In this document: piece after piece, positions 36,961-46,943 of the stretch
Layout of the letters: each line of letters begins with the position of its first letter
Position numbering within the stretch: position 1 is the stretch's first letter
Origin: Diospyros lotus
Taxonomy: Eukaryota; Streptophyta; Magnoliopsida; Ericales; Ebenaceae
Direction of reading: 5' to 3'
DNA length: 64,000 bases
Assembly (NCBI RefSeq): GCF_014633365.1
Contig: NC_068344.1
Span: 34,222,670 to 34,286,669 of the forward strand
Notes under the pieces: generated by a model
Seen by the model: only the letters and a program-made list of their open reading frames with translations
Told to the model about the DNA's origin: nothing
Database searches by the model: none
Made by a program: the position numbers and the translations under genes

Positions 36961-38404
36961 ATATTCTATCTATCACTTCGCGGATTATACCATTCTCTGT
37001 TGTGTGTTTCCCTCTAGGCTCTGTCGTTATGTCCACGTCATCTTGACGCTGTATAAAGGATAAATTATTTGGTTACTTTGAAATAATAGGAACACCAACA
37101 TCCTATCCCGTGCTATCTGAAAATACTGATATTTGGGGGTATTCATTTTGCTATTCGTGTTTTTTTATTATATCAGGGAGATAAATTATAAATTAAGTTT
37201 TTTATTTTTATGTAAAATGAAAATTAAAGTCACAATTTATTGGATTAACACCTACATATTATTTATTCAATCACTAGACTTATATGTTAAGAGGGCTTTT
37301 ATTAAAATAAACAAGATAAGAGACATTAAGATAAAGTTATAATGCATTCCAGATCGAGATATGAAATGATCAAGATAAGATTAAAAAATATTTTAATATT
37401 TTTATCAAATTGTATGTTAATTTTTTTAAAATGCACTAAAGAACACAAATGTCTTTTTTTTTTTTTTTATCTATAAAGACCAAAATATATTTATCTTGAG
37501 AGAAGAAGAAATAAACATATCTTGAAAAATCAAAATAAATGGTCATTAATGATTTTTTTTTTAAAATTTAGATAAGCTTAACAAACATGCTAGAAATGAT
37601 AAAAGTCCAGTATACATCCTATATCTTGACTTTTTCATCCCACATATTGATTAACAAATGCCCCCTAAATTCTTTTTATAATGCAAATGGTGTTACGATA
37701 TAATATTGCATAAAGATCTCTTATAGAGTGAGAACAACTAAGTATAAGTTTGATACCCTAAACTAATGATTCCCTATTATATATATATATATGTTAATAT
37801 TAAACAAAAAATCTTAAAAATGTATTAAGAAATTTAATTTTATTATTAATGAGTGAAAACAAATTTGAGAAGTTATATTATTAGTAACTATTGTATTAGT
37901 AATACTTTTATAATGATAAAATAACTAAATAACATATTATAAAAATACTTTTACTATTTTAACCAAATTATATATAGACTTTACCCCACTTAATGTTTGT
38001 GATTGCTGTTGTTAATGTATATTATATGTTTATTTATTTATTTTCCTTGTTCTTGCATTTTTTAGTAAAAGAAAATGTGATATAACTCAAATCTTAATAA
38101 TAAGCAAAAGGAGAAAAATGAATTAGAATTACTATAAGCATGTGTATTTCCTTTTTACAAAATTAAAAAAAAAAATGTCACTTTGAGGAGCTCTTAAGGC
38201 GGACGAAAGGACACTTGATTCTATTGTAATTTGTTTTATTTAAATTTATAAATATATTAAAAACTATCCATATTTTTAAATATATTGCAGTTATCAATTA
38301 ATAATTATAAATGAAAATCCTTTTTAAAAATATTCATTTAACTCCTTATTTTATTCTTATTATTCTTGAAGTCCTCAATGCAATTAGTAATCACCATCTA
38401 AACC
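36961..38404. other. AT-rich intergenic
   Basis: This should hold the promoter of the thioesterase gene at its left end. The rest is very AT-rich, with poly(T) at 37453-37469 and (AT)n at 37780-37792. No gene or element end was recognised. Confidence 0.5.
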
Positions 38405-38417
38405 TTTCTTTTTTCTT

Positions 38418-38674
38418 GGTCCAAGGTGAAATCGCTCATCCCAGGCGTCTCCCATACCTGGCCCGATAGGACGTGGGAGAGGTTAATTATGGTGACCCAG
38501 CCGGACGCAGTAGTTAGACCCAAACTCACCGTGCACAAGAAACCCCCTCACTTTGGAGAGAAGTATCTCACACTGTCGCTTGCGAGACTCGATCCTCGAT
38601 CTTGGTCCAAAATTCACCACGAAAGACATTTTGTACCCCCTTCTTGACCAACTAGGCTACCCATGCGGGCAATT
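38418..38674 (-). mobile_element. tRNA-derived SINE (Au-like)
   Basis: On the minus strand the head starts GCCCGCATGGGTAGCCTAG at 38670. TAGCCTAGTTGG fits an RNA polymerase III A box, and GGATCGAGTCTCGC about 40 bp on fits a B box. Flanking direct repeats TTTCTTTTTTCTT (38405-38417 and 38675-38687, 13 bp) are the target-site duplication. The body length (~255 bp) and head sequence resemble plant Au SINEs. An apparent 73-codon frame on the plus strand here is incidental. Confidence 0.82.
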
Positions 38675-39119
38675 TTTCTTTTTTCTTTTCTCACATCATA
38701 TAAGTTGTCAATGTAATTAGTAATCCCCGTCTTATCCTCAGTACTTAAAATTATTAAAAAAATATTTTTTAATTTTATTTATAGAAAACAATGAAAAACA
38801 TAATATATATATATATATGTATATTGTCAACCTGGCTGGCTCTAAGCTTTGGCACCGCCATGACATGACAGGAACAGGATGAGATAGGAATGAGGCTTAA
38901 TTGTGTAGTCCCCTAAAGTTTATTGCATTTTCTCATCAACAGCTTGGGCAGGGGCGGTCATGATCCCAAGCCAAGTCTTCTGGTATCATCAACTTTTTTT
39001 TTTTTTTTTTTATTCGCATGGGATATTTGAGTTTCACCTAATTAATTTTTAAGGACACATGAGATGCATCATTTAGATAAATTCAAATGCGATCATAGTT
39101 TATACATACTCAAATCTAA

Positions 39120-39637
39120 ATATTCAACGCAATTCATACGAAATTTGCCTTCAACCCTCCCTTACTACTATTTTTCAGCAATAATTCTGCCTTTCAAATT
39201 GTCATATTGATTCAAATCTTGATATTCTATATAAAACTCTAAATATTTTTCTTCCTTTCTTTGTCACTTACAATTACAAGCAACCAATACCTATTGAATA
39301 ACAACAATTACAATGAACAACTACCTATTACCTATTACATGCCAACAAAAAGTCACCTTAAGGTTGCAGTATGTTAGGAGTGAGATTCGACACAATTCAA
39401 GTAGAATTTGCCTTCCACCTTTCCCGCTGTCTTTCAATTATAATTCTGCTTTTCAAATTATGATATTGATTCGAACTTTGATATTCCATGTAAAACTCTA
39501 AATATTTTACCTTTACACCTTTCTTTGTCACTTACAATTACAAATAATAAATACTTATTGAATAGCAACAATTACAATAAACAAGTACCTATTACATACC
39601 AACAAAAAGTCACCTTAAGATTTCAGTATCTTAGGAG
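39120..39637. repeat. Two-copy tandem duplication, ~260 bp unit
   Basis: About 39120-39376 and 39382-39637 are ~85-90% alike by eye. Both contain AATTTGCCTTC, CTTTGTCACTTACAATTACAA, CCAACAAAAAGTCACC and a final CTTAGGAG or TGTTAGGAG. The second copy ends at the insertion site of the hAT element. Confidence 0.85.
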
Positions 39638-40144
39638 CTAGGTAGCACGGAAACGCGTTCGGAGCGCCGTTTCGGCGTTTCCGAACCGTTTCTCGTTTCG
39701 GAAACGGCCAAAACGCCCAGAAACGGATTTTGGGCGTTTCTGTAAATTGCGAAACGTATGGGGGCCGTTTCGCAATTTATTTAAACATATTGGAAACGCG
39801 TTTCACACAGAAACGCATTTCCATTTCCAGCAACTAGCAGCCTTGCATTTTGGAGGCAAAAAATCAACTGTTCGGCGCCCGCCCACGTTGCACACATCTC
39901 CAAAGGAACACTGCCCAATGCCATTTAATGCTCATTCTTCTTCTTCTTCTTCTTCTTCTTCATTTTTCTGGTTTTTTCCTTCTTCATTTTTCTGGTTTTC
40001 TTCTTCTGGTTTTCTGGTTAAGTTGTTGCTCCTAGTGTTAGCTTTGCCGCCGTCCGTCGTTCCTTCAGTTGCCATCGCTTCTTCTTTCGGTGTCGACCTC
40101 GAAGTCTCGCCATCACTTGCTCCTTCTCAGGTCGCTGCTGCCTA

Positions 40145-40440
40145 CTGGTATCTCTCTCTATATATATATATATATATTCATTTCTATTTGTGTTTGGATT
40201 TATATTTGTATGTATTCTATGTATTCATTATTATTTGAATTTGTATGTGTTCTGTGTGCAGGTATCTCTCTCTCTATATATATATATATTCATTTTTGTT
40301 TGTGTTTGGATTTATATTTGTATGTATTATGTGTATTCATTATTATTTGAATTTGTATGTGTTCTGTGTGTGTTTGGATTTGGATTTGTATGTGTTCATT
40401 ATTATTTGAATTTGTATGTGTTCTGTGTGTTTGGATTTGG
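40145..40440 (+). repeat. Tandem repeat in the hAT leader, period ~115 bp
   Basis: Copies begin at GGTATCTCTCTC (about 40148 and 40261), run through (TA)n and TTTGTATGTATTMTRTGTATTC, and end TTTGTATGTGTTCTGTGTG; a shortened third copy follows. The CAGGTATCTC junctions resemble duplicated splice-site regions. Confidence 0.75.
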
Positions 40441-41111
40441 ATTTTAATGGCTGATTTATGTTATGGAATTAAGAACTTGGACGGATGTATCTGTGTTTGG
40501 CGTTTTTATGTATTAGAGGATTGACTTTTGTTATTATATGAACTAATAGGAAACAGAATTTAGAAACTAGTATTGAATTATTTTTACAGTTTTTCTACTT
40601 GTTATTAATTTGCTATATATGTTGATCTTGCCCTCATGAATAGTAAAGCTCAAACGAGAGCTTTTCTGGAGGCTTGAATTCAATGCATTTCAAGTGGTAA
40701 TCAAAATAAAAATTCTGTTTTATAATGACATAAATGGTATTTGGCATAAATGATATTTGGCAATTTTAACTAATCTTTAATGTAAGGCATGGAGGCTTTA
40801 AATAATCTTTAAAATTTAAGTGTTATTAATTAAATCCTCATTCAATCCTCTTTTAAGTCTTATTAACTTCAATCCTCTTTCAATTCTCTTTTAGTATTTT
40901 AGTCAATTGTTTTCAAAAATTTTAAATAAATCTTTAAAATTTTCTTTTATTTAGTCTACCAATATCAAAACTAGTGGTTGAAAATGATAAATTATGAACA
41001 CTAGTTATTGACAATTCACTATTCTTTCATTTACTTACAGATTTATTAATTTAATTCATAGATTTGTTCTTTTATTTATTTATTGATTTATTAATTTAAT
41101 TTCTAGGTCAT

Positions 41112-43375
41112 ATGGCGCAAGCTCATTCAACTTCAAGTTCAGGATCTAACAGTTGTGTTGCATCAAAAAATAAGGATGAGGAAAATAGTCCGTTATGGAA
41201 ATATGTGACTAGAATTGAGAAAATAGGAGAATGAGGGGGTAGTTGGAAATGGACTTGTAACTTTTGCGGTTTGCAAAAATTTGGGACATACACAAGAGTT
41301 AGGGCTCATCTATTAAATATCAGTGGGAAAGGAATTGCTTGTTGTAAAAAGGTTGGTCTTGAAATTATAGCTGAGATGAAAAAAATTGAAGGAGAAAGTG
41401 CAGAAAGATTGTCAAATTTACAACCTAAGCAAGTGCCATTACCGACAAGTAGTGTTTCTTTGGGATCTTCTTTGTCTTTACATGAACCAATAGTTTCAGA
41501 ACTATTAAAGAAGAGAAAAGCTATTAATTCACCTATTGCTAAAGCTTTTGACATGCAAGTTAGAGCACAATTAGATGCTGAGATTGCTCGAATGTTCTAT
41601 ACTGGGGGTTTGCCTTTTAATCTTGTTAGAAACCCATATTATTTAAGTTCTTATTCATTTGCTGCTAATCATCAATTGGGTAGTTATGTGCCTCCTGCTT
41701 ATAATAAGTTGAGAACCACATTACTTCAACAAGAAAAGGCAAATGTTGAAAAATTGTTGGAACCTATTAAAAGCAATTGGTTGGGAAAAGGTGTTAGCAT
41801 TGTTACTGATGGTTGGAGTGACCCACAAAGAAGGCCCTTGATTAATTTTATGGTTGTTTCTGAAAGTAGTCCAGTGTTTATCAAATCTGTGAATTGTTCA
41901 GGTGAAGTAAAGGATAAACAATTCATTGCTAATTTGATGAAAGAGGTAATAGATGAAGTTGGTGATCGAAAAATTGTACAAATTATTACTGATAATGCTG
42001 CTAACTGTAAGGGAGCTGGAGAAATAATTGAAGGTATGTTTCCGCATATTTATTGGACTCCTTGTGTTGTCCATACACTTAATCTTGCTTTGAAGAATAT
42101 ATGTGCAGCTAGGAATTTACAAAGTAATCAAGAGACATATGATGAGTGTCATTGGATCACTGAAGTTCATGGAGATGTTTTGGTCATCAAAAATTTTATA
42201 ATGAATCACTCAATGAGATTGGCCATGTTCAATCGATTTAGTTCTTTGAAGTTACTTGCAGTTGCTGACACTCGATTTGCTTCAATTGTTATTATGCTTA
42301 AAAGATTTAAACTACTTAGACGTGCACTTGAAGCAATGGTTATGAGTGATGAATGGGCACATTATCGGGATGATGACCAAGGAAAAGCTCGATTTGTTCG
42401 TGAATTGGTTGTGAATGAGAATTGGTGGGAAAAAATTAATTACATTCTCGCCTTCACAGCACCTATTTATGACATGATTAGAGTTTGTGATACAAACCAA
42501 CCATGTCTTCATTTGGTTTATGAGATGTGGGATTCTATGATTTTCAATATAAAAAAGGTTATTTATGATCATGAAGGAAAGCTACCAAGTGAATTTTCAT
42601 CATTTTATCATGTCATTCATTGTATTCTTCTTGCTCGTTGGACAAAACATAGCACTCCATTACATTGCCTAGCTCATTCATTAAACCCGAGGTAATTTTC
42701 AAATTTAATCTCTATTTCTTATTAATTCAATACTTTATGTATTACTTATTTTTTTAATTTATTTTTGTTGATTTTGTCTTTTGAAGGTATTATAGTTATA
42801 AATGGCTTGAAGAAAAAGAAGGTAGAATGGCTCCACATATGAATGCTGAAGTCTCCACACAAAGAATGAAGTGTTTTAGGAGACTTTTTCCTAATCCAGA
42901 TGAGCGTGCTATTATTGATGATGAGTTTGCTAATTTTTCTCTTGAAAGTGGGCCATTTGGAAATCTAGATTCTATCCAGAACAAGTATGACAGTGAACCT
43001 AGAAAATGGTGGGCATGTTATGGTTCACATGCTCCTTTGCTTCAAAAGTTAGCTTTTAAAGTGCTTGGCCAACCTACTTCTTCCTCTTGTTGTGAAAGGA
43101 ATTGGAGTACTTATTCATTTCTTCATTCATTTAGAAGGAATAAACTTTCTCCAAAACGTGCAGAGGATTTAGTCTTTATTCATAACAATCTTCGTCTTTT
43201 ATCAAGGAACACCTCCTAATATTACGACGAAAAAACAAAGATGTGGGATGTTGGTGGAGATGAATTTGGGAGTATGGAAGATGTGGGTGTTCTCGAGTTT
43301 GCTAATCTCTCCCTAGATGAACCAGAGTTGGAGTCTATATTTTTTGATGAAGATGTTAATGGAGACAAAGAATGA
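41112..43375 (+). pseudogene. hAT transposase with two premature stops
   Basis: The frame opens at ATG 41112 after an acceptor-like TTTCTAG. Exon A runs to 42691 (CCGAG|GTAATT) and exon B from 42787 (TTGAAG|G), in phase. The order is BED zinc finger (WKWTCNFCG...RVRAHLL, about residues 35-70), DUF659/RNase-H-like core (VTDGWSDPQRRP; IITDNAANCKGAG; WTPCVVHTLNLALKNI), and C-terminal hAT dimerisation domain (KVLGQPTSSSCCERNWS; RNKLSPKRAEDLVFIHNNL). Two in-frame stops occur: TGA at 41232-41234 inside the BED finger, where relatives have Gly, and TAA at 43217-43219, after which the frame stays open for 51 acidic codons to TGA 43373-43375. Otherwise the frame is intact over ~720 codons. A product starting after the first stop (ATG 41271) would lack part of the BED finger. 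Transposition would need a partner source of transposase. Confidence 0.9.
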
Positions 43376-43766
43376 TGAACTGAATGAACTTTTATAAATT
43401 GTATTAGGTTTGATTTTGTTATTTAAATTTACTATTTGTTTTTAATTATTAAGTTGTGTAAGAATTATAGAACTTTAAAAATATTGTTGATGAATGTTTG
43501 AATGCATTGTGAAATTTATGTTTATATTTGTTTGAATGTATTATTGAATTTATATTTATTGTTTACGTTTATTTGTATTATATTATAATTATTTTGTATA
43601 ATTTTTATATTAAAATTTATATTTACAAAAAATCTCCTATATTTTTTAAATTTACAGTTTACCCCACGTTTCCGTTTCTTACTTTTTTTAAAAAATACCA
43701 TTTCAGCGTTTCCGTTTCATTTCGGAAACGTATCGTTTTCCGTTTCTGTGCTACTTAGCTTAGGAG

Positions 43767-45353
43767 TGAGATTTGAGCCGGATTAAAGATATGAAGTTTA
43801 AGTATTGTATCAGGAATAAAATTTAGAAAATTATTTATCATATTTAAATAGGATTTATAAGTGAAGAGATTTATATGTTATCATTGATAGACAATGAAGA
43901 ATTATTTGGTTCTTCTGTACAACTGAATAACAAAATATTGAATTCACCTCACATGAAACTCTCTTAATAGTGAAATAACTCTTTAAAAAAAAATGCAAAG
44001 AAAGCCCCTTGCAATAAGGGAATTTAGTTTTTTTTTCTTAATATGAAAAATCTAAATCTTTAACTTGACTAATTTTTATGAACACATGTAAATCACCTTG
44101 TTCGCATGAGTCAAGTAAATCTTTATCATGAGATAGACAAAATCTCATCACGGTCATAAGAGATACATAGTATTTACATAAATTTTATCACACAATATGA
44201 CGAGTGAAGTAGTGCATCAACGACATATAATACACAAGACAACGCAAATTTTATCATAGACTGTGACATGCATAGCGATCCTAGAATACAATTAAAAAAT
44301 ATCATTTCATATAGTTAGCAAAGATTCAGACTTACCCCCAAACAATCCAAGATCACGAGAAACTGCTTGTTTGATAAGTCCCTTGGCTGAAAGCCTTGCA
44401 TAAAGCATAATATTTATACTCATGGTTGAAATGCAGAGCTCCATAAGAAAACCTTATTATATTGAAATATTCTACATTGTTTAGTCAGTGGGATTGATTG
44501 CCATGCAACCTCAAAGTTGACTACTCTAATTTGTTTTACGTTTATGGATGGTTTTCTAACATTATTTGCAGTTTGAATCCGATAAAAATTTTATTTTTAG
44601 TTTGAGAAATTAAACTGTATTGTCATAGAAAAATAAAAAAAGCTGTGTGAAAATGAATATATTTTTTAAATTTAATTTTAAAACAAAAACAAAAACAATG
44701 CATCCAAATGGTTGATCATTTCAACTGTCAATGTTTTACTCTGCTTATTTATAGTTTGGATGGTTGCATAGAAGAATTCGTGGTGAATAACAGTACCTCC
44801 TGTTAAGAAATCACTGAGATATTGACAAAAATGGAGGCTATACACAGATACAGGAAGGGTAAATACTGACCCACAAATCATATTTTCACAATGAAGCAGA
44901 TGCTGATTCAAAATGGGAACAAAAGGAAAAGAAAAGCAATATTAATTTTTAGAACAATAACAGATCTCTCTTCCCGTAGATTGGGATTCCAAATCGTAGT
45001 TAACAAAAACATGGTGCGTCTCGAATACTGATATGGTATTAAGAAAGAAGTATACTAATATGCTAACAATATGATTAGAAGGGGTAGGTTTAACAACATG
45101 ATTAGAAGGGGTAGGTTTAAATTTGGTCGTGGTACAATTTGCAGTATGCACTTTGATGGAATTAGTTTGGATTAATATTTTGTTATTATAGAAGCTAGTT
45201 AGTTCGTTTTCTTTTGAATTATTTGTTGTGTGTGAGTGTATATGTCTCAAGTGTGTTGGAGTATTTGTTATTTCACATTATTTGGCAAGGAGATTTTAAG
45301 TGGATATAAATAAGCCAAATCATGATATTGGGTTTGAACCCTAAAACTCAAAT
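43767..45353. other. Intergenic, no gene recognised
   Basis: AT-rich DNA. A 27 bp unit (ending GATTAGAAGGGGTAGGTTT) is repeated twice in tandem at about 45064-45118. No coding region or element end was recognised. Confidence 0.5.
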
Positions 45354-45990
45354 TGTAATACCCTAAGAGCTCAGAGAATGGTAGTATATATCGAGAATAA
45401 GTAAGGAATGAAATAATACCAGTTAAATATCTTTTGAGCTGAATGTAAGCAAAGAACTCTTGGGTTAAGCATGCTTGAGTTGAGAAAGTTCGAGAATGGG
45501 TGACTACCTGAAAAGTTCGCGTAGGCCTATCAAGATAAGTTGTTTCGGTCATCCTTATCGCTCGATGTGGGATGTTATAAGTGGTATCAGAGCTAGCTCT
45601 TGGAGACGACGGTTCGATGAGGACGGGGAATGGCGTCAGGACGCGAAGGCCTGAGCAAGGAACGGCTCCTAGCAGACTTTTAGAATGGCAAGCTCCAAAT
45701 GGGAGAAAATCTGAGACAGTTATAAGGTCGCATGACGAGTACGCTATGTGCTCAATGGGGGAGAATGTAATATTTCAAAAGCCTAGAAAAGGGTAATATA
45801 TATCGAGCATAAATAAGAAATGAAATAACACTAGTTGAATATCTTTTAAGCTGAATATAAGCAAAGTACTCCTAAATTAAGCGTGCTTGAACTGGGGAGC
45901 TTAATGATGGATGATCCCCTAGGAAGTTCGCGTAAACCCATAAAAGTAAGTTGTTTCGATCTTTCCTATCACTCGATGCGGGATGTAATT
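45354..45990 (+). mobile_element. Cassandra-like TRIM retrotransposon
   Basis: Two related LTRs of ~226 bp (45354-45579 and 45766 to about 45990) begin TGTAATA and end near GGATGTTATA/GGATGTAATT. Just after the left LTR is TGGTATCAGAGC (45582-45593), the primer site for initiator methionine tRNA. Just before the right LTR is a purine tract ATGGGGGAGAA. The internal part is only ~186 bp and codes for nothing. Each LTR holds a stretch like the 3' half of 5S rRNA: GTTAAGCATGCTTGAG...GAATGGGTGACTACCTG in the left (about 45456-45525) and TTAAGCGTGCTTGAAC...GATGGATGATCCCCTAGG in the right (about 45867-45935). That combination defines Cassandra. The LTRs differ a lot, so the copy is old; no clear 5 bp duplication remains. 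Confidence 0.88.
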
Positions 45991-45991
45991 T

Positions 45992-46943
45992 TGTGAGTGG
46001 GCAAACCCATATCCACATGCGCACGTCGCCGGTCGGACAGATGGACGGATTAGAAAAAAAAAAAAAATTAAAATTTTATTTAATATATTATATTTTAGTA
46101 AAAATTGCTTCGCGCGTCCAGCATGTTTCCGAAATTGCTTCCCCACATGTTTCTCTCCAACAACTTTTCGATTTTTCTGCTGCTGCTTTCCACATTTTGT
46201 GCGTTTGTGTTGGGCCGTCCAATGCTTTGTATTAATCGAGCTTCCAGTTCTTGTGGGAATAGATTAGCAGCTTCAGTCTCTCTTTCTTGCTGTAGTACGA
46301 AAATCGAAGAGGTTATTCTTTGCTTTTCTTCTTTCTGCCAGCCAAAATCAAATGCCCAGTTTGTGTGTGTTCCTTTCTTGATTATTCTACTGTTCACCAG
46401 AGAGCAAATACCGTTCGATTTTTGCCAGCACCGGCCATTCTTGGCTGTTATTCTGCTGGTGAGATCGTTTCATCCTACTAAGACTATTGCCGTAGTCTAC
46501 AAGTTGCCGGTATAGGGCGATTTTGTCTTCAAGACAGTGCGTTTGCACGACTCAATCTGTAAAATTTTTCTGTTCGTTGTGATCGTTCCGTCTTCGTAGA
46601 CTTAATTACAATTTTCTTGTACCGATTTTATATTAATATTGTTATTTACCCCAACATTATTTTCTATGCTTTTTTGATTCATGCAACAAAAAATACTATA
46701 CAAATTAAGTCAAGTTTGAATATAATTCAAAATGAAAAAAAAAATAGAAAAAGTGAATTAGGCATTCTCTTTTCTGTAATTCTTTTAAAAAATTATTCAG
46801 AGAGTCATTTTAATAAAATTGTACATGACTGACTTAGGGTTCGCATTCTTGAGAATCTAGATCACGAAAAACTACGACATGGAACATGTAATCCGAACGG
46901 CAATTCAAGGGGATGAGCAAACCTGGTAACGAAGTACCAAATG
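45992..46943. other. Intergenic / 3' flank of the receptor-like kinase
   Basis: A 136-codon open frame at 46105-46515 has no family resemblance. The stretch 46380-46660, with a CTTCAAGACAGTG-type region and an AT-rich end, looks like an LTR-type sequence, but no second copy or primer site was found. Confidence 0.4.

Larger units (their letters stand above)
39638..43758 (+). mobile_element. hAT superfamily DNA transposon, full length 4.1 kb
   Basis: A perfect 8 bp target-site duplication CTTAGGAG (39630-39637 and 43759-43766) bounds it. The ends are CTAGGTAGCACGGAAACG and, reverse-complemented, CTAAGTAGCACAGAAACG. Both subterminal regions carry many GAAACG/CGTTTC motifs (39650-39830 and 43665-43750), which fit transposase binding sites. 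Order: 5' leader with (TTC)n at about 39938-39961 and a ~115 bp tandem repeat (40145-40440), then transposase, then 3' end. A perfect duplication and clean ends suggest a recent insertion. Confidence 0.93.

Noticed and set aside
38426..38647. 73-codon plus-strand frame
   Set aside because: It is the reverse complement of a SINE.
38630..38670. Possible tRNA gene on the minus strand
   Set aside because: A and B boxes are present but no cloverleaf acceptor stem or anticodon arm closes; flanking duplication shows it is a SINE head.
39747..40238. 163-codon frame at the start of the hAT element
   Set aside because: It runs over the leader, a (TTC)n repeat and a (TA)n repeat; no homology to transposase accessory proteins was recognised.
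45456..45525. Possible genuine 5S rRNA gene
   Set aside because: Only the 3' half resembles 5S rRNA and it lies between LTR ends with a primer-binding site; the three copies in the window all have the same LTR context.
45581..45796. 71-codon frame in the TRIM interior
   Set aside because: TRIM elements do not code; the frame starts inside the primer-binding region and ends in the right LTR.
46105..46515. 136-codon frame with hydrophobic start, possible secreted protein
   Set aside because: The signal-like start is matched by chance in this T-rich region; the opposite strand is open too and there is no family match.
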